Of a stretch of 64,000 nt of DNA, positions 8,664-17,502 are shown in pieces. The stretch comes from Maribellus maritimus. GTDB lineage: Bacteria; Bacteroidota; Bacteroidia; Bacteroidales; Prolixibacteraceae. Under the pieces are notes generated by a model. It was not told the DNA's origin, did no database searches, and saw only the letters and a list, made by a program, of their open reading frames with translations. The position numbers and the translations under genes are program-made. Position 1 is the stretch's first letter. Each line of letters starts with the position of its first letter. Where the stretch lies: contig NZ_JAIKLE010000027.1 of the NCBI RefSeq assembly GCF_022267315.1, positions 28,208 through 92,207 on the forward strand, in the 5' to 3' direction.

Positions 8664-9098
8664 GATTCAAGTGTTTGAAACAAAGATTACACCTTTCAAA
8701 AACATTGTTTCCCAACCTTTTCCCAAGTTGGTAAAAATAATTTGTTATCGCTTCATAAATACAACGCTACGACTTTAACTTTTAAATTATTAATTGAGTC
8801 ATACAGGATTAAACCACAGGAATTGCCAGCTTCTGAAACCCTCTTATATTAGAGATATAATCTTATTGTTCTTTACTTTAATATCCTTTAACATAAAGAC
8901 TGTATTTGGTGATAGTTTCTTGTTACATGATTTACTCTTGCCAATTAACTAGTATTTCTTTAGTCAAAGAATGAGCAAAAAAACTATTGTTCATTTTTTA
9001 ATGATCCTTTATTCAACTAACTGTCACCATATATTTTTATCCTATCTTTATTCTCAATAGATGTTGCAGGGACTGATCCCTAGTCAATTGTGAATTAT
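8664..9098. other. Divergent intergenic region upstream of the defence operon
   Basis: About 435 bp, very A+T-rich, between two outward-reading transcripts. The clearest structure is an inverted repeat AATGAGCAA (8970-8978) with TTGTTCATT (8987-8995), which extends to 13 pairs if G-U pairs are allowed and is followed by a T run. It could be a weak terminator or an operator. A shorter palindrome around TTATATTAGAGATATAA lies near 8846-8862. TATCTTTA at 9043-9050 is a one-mismatch -7 element, with no clear -33. I see no gene here. Confidence 0.4.
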
Positions 9099-10427
9099 AT
9101 GACTAAAGCTAATTTTGATTTTATAACTCAGATAAAGGCTGGAAACCTTTATGAATTATTGATTCCAGACAAAGAAAAAGGAATACTCATTTTTAAAATA
9201 TATGAGCACACACAAGATGGAGGGAACAATTTTTTTTCTGAAGAGGATTTGATAAAAATCATTAGCAATCATAAGAATTATCCAATAAAAGAGCAACATG
9301 AAGATATAAAGGATATAATAAGAGACCTAAATGAATTTTTTCTAAAAGAAACAAGGAGAGGATACAGACTTTCAGAATACGGAAAAAGTTTTTGTCAAGG
9401 TATAAAAGAGAAATTAGAGGAAGACATTAAAACATCGGAAATCGTCAAAAGACTAACAGGATTAAAAAGCTCTTTGAGAGATAACGAGTTTAACGATTGG
9501 TTCGAAATCTTCTTTAACGAGCAGAAAGTTCATATTGAGAGACAATTAGAAAGCTTAGAACGTCAGGTAATCAATACGATAAAGCAGTTTAGGAAGGATA
9601 TTATAGAAGAAAATATTGATGTAATAAAGTTTGTGAAAAAAGTATTAGGCAATTTAGAAGAGATCAACACACAAACACAAAAATTAAAAGACGCCCTCAG
9701 ATATGCAGATGATATTAACCGGGAGGTTGATAATATTGATTTAAATAGTACTTCTCAACAAGAAAAAGCATTGGTAAACCAACAATCCGTTAAAATTTTT
9801 TTTGAAACTATTTTCTTCGATTTAGAAAGGATTAGCAGGAGGATTGAGAAAATTCAACCAAAGCTAAGACAATTCTATGGAGATATGAATAGGATTGATT
9901 TCGAGCGTAATTCAAAAAAACTTTTGGAGTATCTTCTTGAAAACACCCAGATAGTCGGATACAAACCAAATTGGAAGCTCAAATTTCCAAACACTTCAAA
10001 TAACATTCTTGCATTAGATGGTAAAAACCCTGTCCTTAACAGTAAATTCCAGTACGTTGATAATCTGGTTGACTTATATAAAACGAAAAGAATAAAATTT
10101 AAGAAACCGGAAATCAATAGGTCAGAATTAGAAAAAATAAAAATTGAAAAGCAATATAAAATAAAAGCGAGAGAAGACATTAATAGTTTTATTGATTTGA
10201 TAAAAAATGATTTAGAAGAAAAAAAGATTATTAGTCTCAAAGATTACTTTTTTGAAATATTATTAAAATCGCAAAACATGAATGTTCCTGTCAAAATTGC
10301 TTATTTATTAGTTAAAGAATATAAAGAAAAAGAAGGATATGAAATTGATATTCAAAATCAGTACACAAGAAACCCGAAATTTAATAATGTATTATTATGG
10401 AACTTGGAAATAAAGAAGAAAATATAA
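9099..10427 (+). CDS. Wadjet JetA/MksF-like kleisin subunit
   Basis: A 442-residue protein taken as the kleisin (JetA/MksF/MukF-like) subunit of an SMC defence complex. The N-terminal 100 residues look like a winged-helix domain ending in GYRLSEYGKSFCQG. The rest is mostly long helices, with heptad-like stretches around residues 130-250, fitting a MukF-type middle and C-terminal domain. The call rests mainly on size, helical content and position before a MukE-like, an SMC and a Toprim gene, the JetABCD order. The ATG at 9099 is preferred over the in-frame GTG at 9090. It overlaps the next gene by 31 bp, showing translational coupling. Sequence divergence from known JetA is large. Confidence 0.55.
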   Translation: MTKANFDFITQIKAGNLYELLIPDKEKGILIFKIYEHTQDGGNNFFSEEDLIKIISNHKNYPIKEQHEDIKDIIRDLNEFFLKETRRGYRLSEYGKSFCQGIKEKLEEDIKTSEIVKRLTGLKSSLRDNEFNDWFEIFFNEQKVHIERQLESLERQVINTIKQFRKDIIEENIDVIKFVKKVLGNLEEINTQTQKLKDALRYADDINREVDNIDLNSTSQQEKALVNQQSVKIFFETIFFDLERISRRIEKIQPKLRQFYGDMNRIDFERNSKKLLEYLLENTQIVGYKPNWKLKFPNTSNNILALDGKNPVLNSKFQYVDNLVDLYKTKRIKFKKPEINRSELEKIKIEKQYKIKAREDINSFIDLIKNDLEEKKIISLKDYFFEILLKSQNMNVPVKIAYLLVKEYKEKEGYEIDIQNQYTRNPKFNNVLLWNLEIKKKI

Positions 10428-11095
10428 ATACAGAATTAAACAGATACAAATTCTTAACGCATCCATTGTCAAGAGAAGTATTTGCAGAAACGGATTATTT
10501 GTTAAAATCAGGTTGCCATATCCAAAAACAACATCCGAAACAAAAACGCATATTTGAATTTATCACTGAATCCGATTCATATCTGGATAATTTTTATAGG
10601 GATTTTTATGATGTTAGTTTAGAATACAGAAATGAAGATTTAGACCAACGCTATTATTTCATAAGCTTTTTTAAAGATGATAATGAAAGATACAATAGGG
10701 GAAATATAAGACTTAGTAGGAGTGAATATCTTGAACCACAACATGTAATTGTTGGATTGTTTTTATGGTACATAAATAATGCTGACTATGTTGATTCTAT
10801 AACAGAAGTTCAAAAAATGCTTGATAATGATTATGATGAATTAAAAGATGGTTTCTATAAACTGTTTGCCAAAGTTTCAGATAAAAAATATTTGAATGCT
10901 GATAGAAAATTAGTGAATAAAACCATTGAGAATGCTCTTCTGAAATTTGGAGAAATAGGCTGGCTTTACTTCCCCCTTGATGACAATAACAAGTTTGAGA
11001 TTATGCCCTCATTTGACAGATTAACTCATGTGTTCTATGCCGATGCAATAGAAAATTTTGAAAAATTATTCAAATCTAAAAGCAAAGATGAATAA
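10397..11095 (+). CDS. Wadjet JetB/MksE-like subunit
   Basis: A 232-residue acidic protein with the size and tandem winged-helix feel of MukE/MksE/JetB proteins, which bridge kleisin and SMC heads. A central QHVIVGLFLWYINNA stretch (about residues 115-129), a LLKFGEIGWLYF helix-wing near 182-193 and a C-terminal IMPSFDRL helix-strand fit the second winged-helix domain. Its start lies inside the end of the kleisin gene (31 bp overlap), and its end overlaps the SMC start by 8 bp. That packing is as in canonical jet/mks operons. The identification depends on context as much as on motifs. Confidence 0.58.
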   Translation: MELGNKEENINTELNRYKFLTHPLSREVFAETDYLLKSGCHIQKQHPKQKRIFEFITESDSYLDNFYRDFYDVSLEYRNEDLDQRYYFISFFKDDNERYNRGNIRLSRSEYLEPQHVIVGLFLWYINNADYVDSITEVQKMLDNDYDELKDGFYKLFAKVSDKKYLNADRKLVNKTIENALLKFGEIGWLYFPLDDNNKFEIMPSFDRLTHVFYADAIENFEKLFKSKSKDE

Positions 11096-14000
11096 TATCG
11101 GAAAACAATATCCCCGGATTTTTAGCTTTTCAACAATCGGGCTGATTCAACATTTTAATGTTGATTATCTGTTTCATCCCTTCCGTACTGATTTTTCAGG
11201 TGAGTCGGGTGTTGGAAAAACATCAATAGCGAACCTGCTACAATTAATTTTTATTGGAAATAAGCATTTTAAACCAGCATCAAATTCAACCTATAATCCA
11301 TCAGGATATGTCTTGAATTCAAGAAATGGGAAACAACAAAGTTTTGGGTATGCGTTCATTAATATTGAGATGGAAAAAGGAAGATACTTAGTTGCTGGAA
11401 TTTTTATTAAATCCACAACTAATTATGTTGACCATTTTATTATTCAAGGGGGTGCTGACTGGGATAGCCCGACGTATCTGGATCGTCCGCTTTTACATAC
11501 AGACTTGTTAGACAACGAAGAAATAATTTCACTGGAGGAACTGCTGGACTTTATAAAACACAAATTTTACTGCGAAAAATTTGAAATCAGAAGATTTCAA
11601 GAGAAACTGTTAAACTATTCGATACTTCCATTCAACCTGCATGAAGATGAAAACAATACCTTAAAATATGCTAAAATTTTAAAATCATTTTCAGCCGGGA
11701 AAGAATTTCAGTGGAAAGAATCAGAAAGTCTGAAAAAATTTCTGTTTGGAGAGAGTACTTATAAAAAAATAAGAGAGGAATACGAAGAAGGGATCATACA
11801 AATTGAGAAAAAATACAACAATTCAGACAGAAACGATAAGGATATAGAAATTGCAGTTACTAAGGGAAAACAAGTATTAGAGTTAGCTAGATTGAAAAAT
11901 GAAGAAAATAAAGCAAGAATTGAAAATTCGATTGCAAATAATGTGTATTGGTATTTTCGTAAAAAAGAACTGGAGAAAAATTTGAAAGTTCTTAATGAAA
12001 AGAAACTTAAAACGAACATAGAGATAACATTGCTGGATTTTGAGCAAAAAGATGCTCAATTAAAATCTTTAGAAGAAGAATTAAACACTATTTTAAAAAA
12101 GCTGGAAGAGTTAAATAAAACAAGTGAGGAAATAAATACCCTTTCAAAAATTGATTTTGCTAACACAAAGCGACTAGCCGAAGAAAAATGGAATAAGACG
12201 CTGGCTCCTTTTCTTAATGTACAACAAATAGAAAAATGCTTGAAGGAGCTGAACACGATTGAAACATTAAAAGCGGAGTATGAAAACCACTTAAAATTAA
12301 TCGGGATTAAAAAATTACTCACGTTTCTTAATGATAAAAACACTCCTGAAATTAGTTGGACAGATGAATTTGAAGAGTCAGCGTGGAGCAGAAATTTTAA
12401 TAATGCAGAAGCAAATTATCCAGATGAAATCAAAGCGTTGGATGAAAGGATTAAACATTTTGATGACTTGATGGCATTTTCGAATTATTCAAATGAGAAT
12501 TCAATCATAAAATGGGCCGTAGATAACAAAGACATTAAATACAAATTCGATGAAATTCAAGAAAGCGTAATTGCTCATTATTACGATAAACTTTTAATTA
12601 AGCCAGATGAACAACCGGGAGAAAAATACATTCCTTCTCCCGACGAACTCATTGAGCAGACAAAAAAGGTCCAGATTGACAATCAAAATAAGAAAGGGTT
12701 TTGGCTCAATTTGGGAGGTATTCATGAATACATAAAGTTTAGAGATACATACTTCCTAAATATAGAAAAATCAACACTTGTTAATGAAATAAATACTTTC
12801 TCTGAAAAAATTGAAACTGAAAAGAAAAAGATAGTTACTCAAAAAGAAAAGCTAATCCAGCTTAGAAAGATTTTAAATGAATTCACAAAAAGAGAAGTCT
12901 TTTCATATTACTGGGATAGAGAAGAAATAATGAAAAAAGGGAATTATGAATGTTTAAATGAAATTACTTCCCCTACTGATTTGAACCAAAAATTAAAAGA
13001 TTATTCAGAGAAAGACCAAATTATAAGGGACTATAAAAAAGCAGAAAAGGGAAAAACTGAAATTTATGAACAAGAAAAAAAACTAAACAACTTAAAGACT
13101 AAAAAAGAGGAACTAGTAGAATATTTAAAGAAGCATAAAGAGGACGATAAAAAGGATCTAATAAAATCGACAAAAGAAAAAGCAAACAAGCTCAATGCCG
13201 AATTAGTAAAATACCAGGACATAGAGAATTTCCATAAAATAAAACTTGATTTAGACAAGGAGGTAAATGATAAAGCAAAACAATTTATTGATACTCTGGA
13301 AATATGGAAAGGGAAAAATACAGAAAAACAAAACACAGAAACCTTAATTCAGAATACACAGAAGGAGTTAGAAAATGCTAAAGAAAAATTAGAGAAAGCC
13401 GAAACCGAATGCATACTTAACGATGTCAAAATTGGCCTGAACGATTTACGTGACACCTATACGAAACTACCAGAGAATATACAGGGAAAAGAATTAAGTG
13501 ACAAAGAGGGGAAATTCAAAGAACATTATAATTTTCTTGTGAAAACCTATTTCGGAGATGATAACATTTTAAAAGAGATACTCAACTATGGAATATTGGT
13601 TCAAAAACTACTACCTCAGATTTTTAAGAATTTAAAATTTGAGGAATCAAAAGTCATAGATGAGGTTGAGAAATATTTAAAAAAAATAAGCTCTCTGAGT
13701 AAGGAAATAAATAGTGTATTTGTACAACTTTTGAGTGAAAGATTTCAAGAAGTAATATCTGCCTACAACGAATATGACAGAAAACACAAACGTTTAAAAC
13801 AGTTCTTTTCAAAAGAAGGCACAAGGATTACGGGAGGCTATAACGTAAAACTAACATTTGAAAAAAGTGAAAAATTTCCGATAGCTTTTTTAAACGATGT
13901 CAAAAGTGAATTAAATAACGAAATGAGTTATACAAAAGGAATGTTTCTTGAGCATTTACCCAAACGAAAAGATATAGAAACCAAAATCCTGGAAATTTAT

Positions 14001-14486
14001 AAAAGACATGCAAAAGTTTATACTCCACCAGTAATAGAACTCTTGAATCCATTAAACTATTTCGGAATGGAATTTAGTATGGAATCGGCTCGTGGAAAAC
14101 GGAACAAAGGAAGTACAGGTCAGAATTATGCCGCTATTGCGTTACTCTGTATTGCTCAGATGTCAGAAATATATAAAGATACGAGAAATAAAACTCCAGA
14201 TGGTATTAGAATTATGCCATTAGATGATGCTCAGGATTTAGGGAGCAATTATGAAATGCTCTACAATATTGCTAAAGAGGAAGATTATCAGATAATTACA
14301 ATGTCAATCTCTCCTTTGGACAATCTGGAGTTAAAGAACCAGAATTGGTACATGTTAAATGATAATCCTGAAGAACCAGAAATAAATTACCCTCCCTTTG
14401 CTGTACTTTCCGGAGAAGAAGAGACAATCTATGACTGGGAAAAATACTTAAATAGAATTGCTGATGAAAAACCTGACATGGATTGA
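11088..14486 (+). CDS. Wadjet JetC/MksB-like SMC ATPase
   Basis: A giant SMC-family ATPase, 1132 residues from the ATG at 11088 (which overlaps the upstream stop; an in-frame start 30 bp earlier is less likely). The Walker A is GESGVGKTS (38-46). Two long coiled-coil arms (about 225-350 and 555-800, Lys/Glu/Leu heptads) flank a central, non-coiled hinge-like part near 430-540. The C-terminal head has a degenerate ABC signature GSTGQNY (1008-1014) and a Walker B ending LDDAQD (1045-1050), with Asp-Asp where Asp-Glu is usual. The STGQ signature resembles MukB (STGEA) more than the canonical SGGE. It should load on DNA with the kleisin and MukE-like proteins and sense DNA topology, as known for Wadjet. 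Confidence 0.75.
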   Translation: MNNIGKQYPRIFSFSTIGLIQHFNVDYLFHPFRTDFSGESGVGKTSIANLLQLIFIGNKHFKPASNSTYNPSGYVLNSRNGKQQSFGYAFINIEMEKGRYLVAGIFIKSTTNYVDHFIIQGGADWDSPTYLDRPLLHTDLLDNEEIISLEELLDFIKHKFYCEKFEIRRFQEKLLNYSILPFNLHEDENNTLKYAKILKSFSAGKEFQWKESESLKKFLFGESTYKKIREEYEEGIIQIEKKYNNSDRNDKDIEIAVTKGKQVLELARLKNEENKARIENSIANNVYWYFRKKELEKNLKVLNEKKLKTNIEITLLDFEQKDAQLKSLEEELNTILKKLEELNKTSEEINTLSKIDFANTKRLAEEKWNKTLAPFLNVQQIEKCLKELNTIETLKAEYENHLKLIGIKKLLTFLNDKNTPEISWTDEFEESAWSRNFNNAEANYPDEIKALDERIKHFDDLMAFSNYSNENSIIKWAVDNKDIKYKFDEIQESVIAHYYDKLLIKPDEQPGEKYIPSPDELIEQTKKVQIDNQNKKGFWLNLGGIHEYIKFRDTYFLNIEKSTLVNEINTFSEKIETEKKKIVTQKEKLIQLRKILNEFTKREVFSYYWDREEIMKKGNYECLNEITSPTDLNQKLKDYSEKDQIIRDYKKAEKGKTEIYEQEKKLNNLKTKKEELVEYLKKHKEDDKKDLIKSTKEKANKLNAELVKYQDIENFHKIKLDLDKEVNDKAKQFIDTLEIWKGKNTEKQNTETLIQNTQKELENAKEKLEKAETECILNDVKIGLNDLRDTYTKLPENIQGKELSDKEGKFKEHYNFLVKTYFGDDNILKEILNYGILVQKLLPQIFKNLKFEESKVIDEVEKYLKKISSLSKEINSVFVQLLSERFQEVISAYNEYDRKHKRLKQFFSKEGTRITGGYNVKLTFEKSEKFPIAFLNDVKSELNNEMSYTKGMFLEHLPKRKDIETKILEIYKRHAKVYTPPVIELLNPLNYFGMEFSMESARGKRNKGSTGQNYAAIALLCIAQMSEIYKDTRNKTPDGIRIMPLDDAQDLGSNYEMLYNIAKEEDYQIITMSISPLDNLELKNQNWYMLNDNPEEPEINYPPFAVLSGEEETIYDWEKYLNRIADEKPDMD

Positions 14487-15477
14487 ACTTAGAGGACTTT
14501 ACAAACTATATAACGGGATTCCGGTAAATAAAGGAAGTGCCGAAAATAAAAGCAGTTTTAGAAATCACCCCTATATCAAACTACTATATAACCGCGGATT
14601 TATTAAAGACAAACTGGGTAATGACAACCTGTTTGTAAAAGAAGAACATAACTCCAAATACGATAATTTTTACAGACAAGAATTTATAAATAGAAATAAT
14701 GAAATAATTTTTGAAGTCTATTTTACTTTTCTCGAAGAAATAGGAATAAATACAAATACAACCAGAATCAGGGAAATTGACATTCACCGTTTGATGGATA
14801 TAAAAAAGATATTTACATCACAGGAATTGGTTGAGCTAAAGAAACAAATAAAAGAAGGGAGGGAGAATCGCCAGGGAATTTCCAAAATGTTTTTTAAAGC
14901 AAACAAATACATTAAAAAAGGGTCGAGCCTTGAAACTGCCACATTAAAATTATTAGAAATTGATAGAGATGAATTTTATGAAAGAGAAGAAAAGGATAAA
15001 CAATATTTGTATAAACTCTACCCTAAAGACCAAAAGAGCAAAATGATTGTACTCTGTGAAAATCTATACTTTCTAAAGTTTCCTCATATAGTTGATGAAA
15101 TGGGTATTGAACTTTGGTATACCGGAGGAAATAACATTACAAAATTGGAAAGGGTTCCTAAAATTGACAAACCAATTTTTTATAGTTGTGATTGGGATTA
15201 TCATGGGTTGGTAATTTATGAGCGGGCAAAAAAAATAATCGAAAGTAATAGTGATTTTAAATTAGTACTTCTAACACCAGATGGCAAACCGGAAAAATTG
15301 TCAGAAACAGAAGAAAACCATAGTAGCCAATGGGAGCAGAAACAAAAACCGATTTGTGGTTTAACTTTAGATTATTATTCCGAATATCAACAGGGATTGA
15401 TAGAACAACTCAAAATAGAAGATGAATGGATCGAAGAAGAGGGCTGTAATCTCATAAACATGTTACAAGCAATGTAA
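14464..15477 (+). CDS. Wadjet JetD/MksG-like Toprim nuclease
   Basis: A 337-residue protein with a C-terminal Toprim fold. The catalytic Glu is in VLCEN (E199), and the DxDxxG-type motif is DWDYHG (243-248), flanked by hydrophobic strands (IFYSC and LVIYERA). This matches JetD/MksG (DUF2220-type) subunits that cut plasmid DNA held by the SMC complex. The N-terminal half is helical and basic, a plausible DNA-arm domain. The ATG at 14464 lies within the SMC gene (23 bp overlap); an in-frame TTG at 14458 is also possible. At 337 residues it is slightly shorter than many JetD proteins. It is the fourth gene in the Jet order, which supports the assignment. Confidence 0.68.
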   Translation: MKNLTWIELRGLYKLYNGIPVNKGSAENKSSFRNHPYIKLLYNRGFIKDKLGNDNLFVKEEHNSKYDNFYRQEFINRNNEIIFEVYFTFLEEIGINTNTTRIREIDIHRLMDIKKIFTSQELVELKKQIKEGRENRQGISKMFFKANKYIKKGSSLETATLKLLEIDRDEFYEREEKDKQYLYKLYPKDQKSKMIVLCENLYFLKFPHIVDEMGIELWYTGGNNITKLERVPKIDKPIFYSCDWDYHGLVIYERAKKIIESNSDFKLVLLTPDGKPEKLSETEENHSSQWEQKQKPICGLTLDYYSEYQQGLIEQLKIEDEWIEEEGCNLINMLQAM

Positions 15478-15488
15478 ATTTTTAAGAA

Positions 15489-17471
15489 ATGCCAAAACCA
15501 ATCCGACATAACAATCACGTCCTTGAAACTGAATCCAACAAGTTTTTTAGTAATCAGGTTCCAAATGAATGGATTATTGACAAACCGGAACACGACTATG
15601 GTATTGATTACAACGTAAATATAGCCATAGATAATGAGGTAACAGGATTAAGTTTTTCTGTCCAGTTGAAAAGCAAAATACAGGATAAACATCCTGATTT
15701 TGCAACGATAACACTGAAACACTCTACTTTATCATTATACAATACCATGCTTGCCCCTGTTCTGTTAGTTGCATATATTCAGGAAGAAAAAGAAGCCTAC
15801 TGGTATTGGTATAATGATTTGAATATCGACTTGGCCACTCAACAGAAAACGTTCAAAATAAAAATTCCCAAAACAAATAAGTTAAGTCAAATAAGTTGGA
15901 GTACCGTAGTTAAGTATGTGCAGGATATTTTTAGCATCAAAACCCTTGTCGATGGAATTAGATTTTTGGAATACAACGAAATCTCAAATTCCGAGTTGTT
16001 AGCCTGGCGATATTATTACTCCGGAGATTATGAAAACGCAATTCTTTATTTTAAAAATCTGCTTCGTGAAAATCCCCAGAATATTGCCATTTTGGAAGGC
16101 TTGTCTCAAAGTCAATATCAAGCTTTCAATTACAAAGAAGCGCTTTTCAATATCAATAAAGCAATAGAACTTTCCGGCAAGCACAATTTAAACCTTACCA
16201 AAGCCTGTATCCTTGCCGAGGATGGAATCCAAAACGGAATAAAGGGAAAAATTATTGAAGCTCGAGACATCTTTAAGCAATTCATTGATAGTGGACAAAG
16301 TCAGGCGGGGTATCATTATAACTATGCAAATACATTGAGTAAGTTGGGGCATTACGAGGAAGCAATCAACCACTATCAGAAATGTCTGAAAATAGACCCC
16401 AATTTTGCAACTGCATGGAAGAATTTAGGACAGGTATATTGGGATATTCAGGAACATGAAAAAGAATTGGAATGCTACAATAAAGCATTGGTGATAAATC
16501 CTAAATTACCGCAAGCCCTCTTTAGTAAAGGTGTTACCCTGTCGCGCATTTACAATCAACATGAAGAAGCACTAACTCTAATGCTTGAGGCTTTAAAATA
16601 CGAAGAAGAAATGCTTCATAGTTACCCTTATGGATATTTTGGAATTGCTTATGCGTATGAAAAACTTAATAAACTAAGAGACTCTTTGATTTGGATAAAT
16701 AAGGGCTTAGACCTTTATCCCGAAGATATTTATTACCTTAATTTCAAATCAAATCTGCTTATCGAACATTGGAAAGAAAATGAATGGTTAAAAGAAGAAG
16801 CCATTCGCTTTTTTAAATTCCGTCTTGAATTGGAAAATGATTTTAAAAGTCTTTATGCTTTAATGATAATAAGAGATTTAGATGATGAGCAAGAAATTTT
16901 AAGTCTGCTAAAGAAACATACAACATTGTTAAAAGAAACAAGCTTAGATACGCTCAAAAAATGTGGAATAAAACTGAAAGAACACATTATTTTCTTACTC
17001 CATTGCAATAAATATCAGGATTTTAGAAAAGATTATTCCATTCACAGGTATCTCGACCATTTGATTTCTGAACTGTTTGTTATTTCTGCAGAATTCTGGG
17101 AAATACTCGACTTAATATTTGCGACGAGTTTTAGTAGTGCTGTTTTTGAATATTACAAGAATAAAAATTCAAATATAATAGCACAGAAAATCTTAGAAGG
17201 ATTAATGTTGTCACCAAACGCAATTACTGAACTAATACCGGATGCAGATTATAGGCAAGAGGAAGCAATCTCTCTCATGTCTCATATTTATTTAGGATTT
17301 CCCACCATTATTGTTCGTGAATTTGGAGCTCAATTCGGCATAATAACGGGTGCATTAGGGTTGGAAAAACCAAGTGAAGCTGATAGTCTGCCTCAGCCTT
17401 GGTATGATGACCTTTGCGAAAAAATACTATTGACAACAAATAATAAACTTAAATTACTAAGAGAAGACTAA
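15489..17471 (+). CDS. DUF4365 nuclease-like domain fused to TPR repeats
   Basis: A 660-residue soluble protein. Residues 1-160 form a DUF4365-type domain with a PD-(D/E)xK-like pattern: E15, D36-Y-G-I-D40, and V-Q59-L-K61 where Q replaces the usual Glu of ExK. Then come about six TPR units (roughly residues 175-420; for example YENAILYFKNLL, YEEAINHYQKCL, EKELECYNKAL). The last 240 residues are helical and unassigned. It starts 11 bp after the Toprim gene on the same strand and therefore shares its transcript. DUF4365 domains are common in defence islands, and a DNA-cutting or DNA-binding role is inferred. Whether it belongs to the SMC system or to the ATPase that follows is open. Confidence 0.65.
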   Translation: MPKPIRHNNHVLETESNKFFSNQVPNEWIIDKPEHDYGIDYNVNIAIDNEVTGLSFSVQLKSKIQDKHPDFATITLKHSTLSLYNTMLAPVLLVAYIQEEKEAYWYWYNDLNIDLATQQKTFKIKIPKTNKLSQISWSTVVKYVQDIFSIKTLVDGIRFLEYNEISNSELLAWRYYYSGDYENAILYFKNLLRENPQNIAILEGLSQSQYQAFNYKEALFNINKAIELSGKHNLNLTKACILAEDGIQNGIKGKIIEARDIFKQFIDSGQSQAGYHYNYANTLSKLGHYEEAINHYQKCLKIDPNFATAWKNLGQVYWDIQEHEKELECYNKALVINPKLPQALFSKGVTLSRIYNQHEEALTLMLEALKYEEEMLHSYPYGYFGIAYAYEKLNKLRDSLIWINKGLDLYPEDIYYLNFKSNLLIEHWKENEWLKEEAIRFFKFRLELENDFKSLYALMIIRDLDDEQEILSLLKKHTTLLKETSLDTLKKCGIKLKEHIIFLLHCNKYQDFRKDYSIHRYLDHLISELFVISAEFWEILDLIFATSFSSAVFEYYKNKNSNIIAQKILEGLMLSPNAITELIPDADYRQEEAISLMSHIYLGFPTIIVREFGAQFGIITGALGLEKPSEADSLPQPWYDDLCEKILLTTNNKLKLLRED

Positions 17472-17502
17472 ACAATAGCTCTCCAAACAATTATATTATA
17501 AT

